Positions 36,212-36,518 of a stretch of DNA of 36,518 nt are shown piece after piece. The DNA lies in NCBI GenBank assembly GCA_019241535.1, contig JAFAWX010000286.1, positions 1-36,518 on the forward strand. The letters are read 5' to 3'. Made by a program: the position numbers and the translations under genes. The stretch's first letter is position 1. Every line of letters starts with the position of its first letter. The notes beneath the pieces were generated by a model, which saw only the letters and a program-made list of their open reading frames with translations, made no database searches and was not told where the DNA came from. The stretch comes from Acidobacteriota bacterium. Its GTDB lineage: Bacteria; Acidobacteriota; Terriglobia; Terriglobales; Acidobacteriaceae.

Positions 36212-36518
36212 ATGGCACATTACCTGGTGACCGCGAAACCGAAGTCCGACCTGGAAGAGCTTCTGGGCAATCTGCGAAAGAACAAATACGCATCAATGCG
36301 GCCTTTTGGCAAGGCACTTACTTATTCGCTCCGAAACGCGCGTCTTCGCGAGGATGGTTATGCCACATGGGAGGAAGAAGACTATTGCTCGCCTCCGTTG
36401 GCGGAGGAAAGGGCCGCCGCTCTGGATGAATTCTTCGAGGAGTTGAGTGTCGCGTCCGTCCGATCCGGAGCGGGTTGGCAGGAGATAAACCAACTCCCGC
36501 CGCTGTTCCCGGAACTGG
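36212..36518 (+). CDS. Conserved hypothetical protein (partial, runs off the right edge)
   Basis: An open frame begins ATG 36212 with GGGAAACGAC upstream and continues through the right edge for at least 102 codons. The peptide begins MAHYLVTAKPKSDLEELLGN, then MRPFGKALTYSLRNARLRED, and continues with WEEEDYCSPPLAEERAAAL and GWQEINQLPPLFPEL. It reads as a well-folded small cytosolic protein. Similar proteins with a central EEDYCSPPL motif occur as conserved hypotheticals in several phyla as far as I recall. Function unknown. Confidence 0.65.
   Translation, partial: MAHYLVTAKPKSDLEELLGNLRKNKYASMRPFGKALTYSLRNARLREDGYATWEEEDYCSPPLAEERAAALDEFFEELSVASVRSGAGWQEINQLPPLFPEL

Overview
The window looks like a chromosomal segment of a soil-type Acidobacteriota bacterium. 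The evidence is indirect: a very large Oar-like TonB-dependent receptor with an N-terminal carboxypeptidase-regulatory-like fold, a DUF1272-LytS sensor kinase with a LytTR regulator, a secreted HAF-repeat protein, secreted DinB and metallo-hydrolase proteins, F420-type luciferase-like oxidoreductases, and a small CPRC/CSCG protein. No rRNA, intact tRNA or CRISPR array was seen, and no phylogenetic search was possible.

Layout. 1-0.7 kb: the tail of a TPR protein and an orphan, shortened Phd-like antitoxin. 0.8-3.4 kb (minus): two MFS sugar/organic-acid transporters in tandem, an ACS-type and a FucP-type permease. 3.9-8.5 kb: a feruloyl-CoA synthetase-like ligase and two luciferase-like (LLM) oxidoreductases flanking a dead rhodanese gene. 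8.8-11 kb: two divergent paralogues of an uncharacterised coiled-coil plus winged-helix family, then an HD hydrolase. 11-13.1 kb (minus): a two-component system. 13.7-19.5 kb (plus): TonB receptor, DinB protein and metallo-beta-lactamase-fold hydrolase. 19.8-21.3 kb (minus): an Ada/AraC/AlkA DNA-repair fusion. 21.5-24.2 kb (plus): HAF-repeat protein, DUF4440-type protein and a small zinc-ribbon-like protein.

24.4-35.7 kb is accessory and decaying. Glycoside hydrolase 2, fucose-isomerase-like, glycoside hydrolase 3 and tyrosine recombinase genes are all broken; only a secreted DUF1593-type protein is intact. In the middle, at 26.4-30.3 kb, is an intact block: two tandem, distantly paralogous proteins of about 540 residues with C-terminal winged-helix-like parts and no function I can name, separated by a hairpin-rich spacer. 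A divergent four-helix-bundle (S23/Avd-like) gene follows. A perfect 13-bp inverted repeat buries the start codon of the upstream paralogue. This block is the best candidate for an undescribed system or mobile unit.

At 35.61-35.65 kb lies the 3' portion of a tRNA-Ala, broken at the anticodon and placed next to the recombinase remnant. It reads as an attachment-site scar, which suggests the decaying sugar region was part of an integrated island. The window ends inside a small conserved hypothetical gene.

Many frame breaks could in principle be assembly errors, some of them at homopolymers. The 11-bp duplication and the internal deletion in the GH3 gene, and the two in-frame stops in the rhodanese gene, argue that much of the decay is real.
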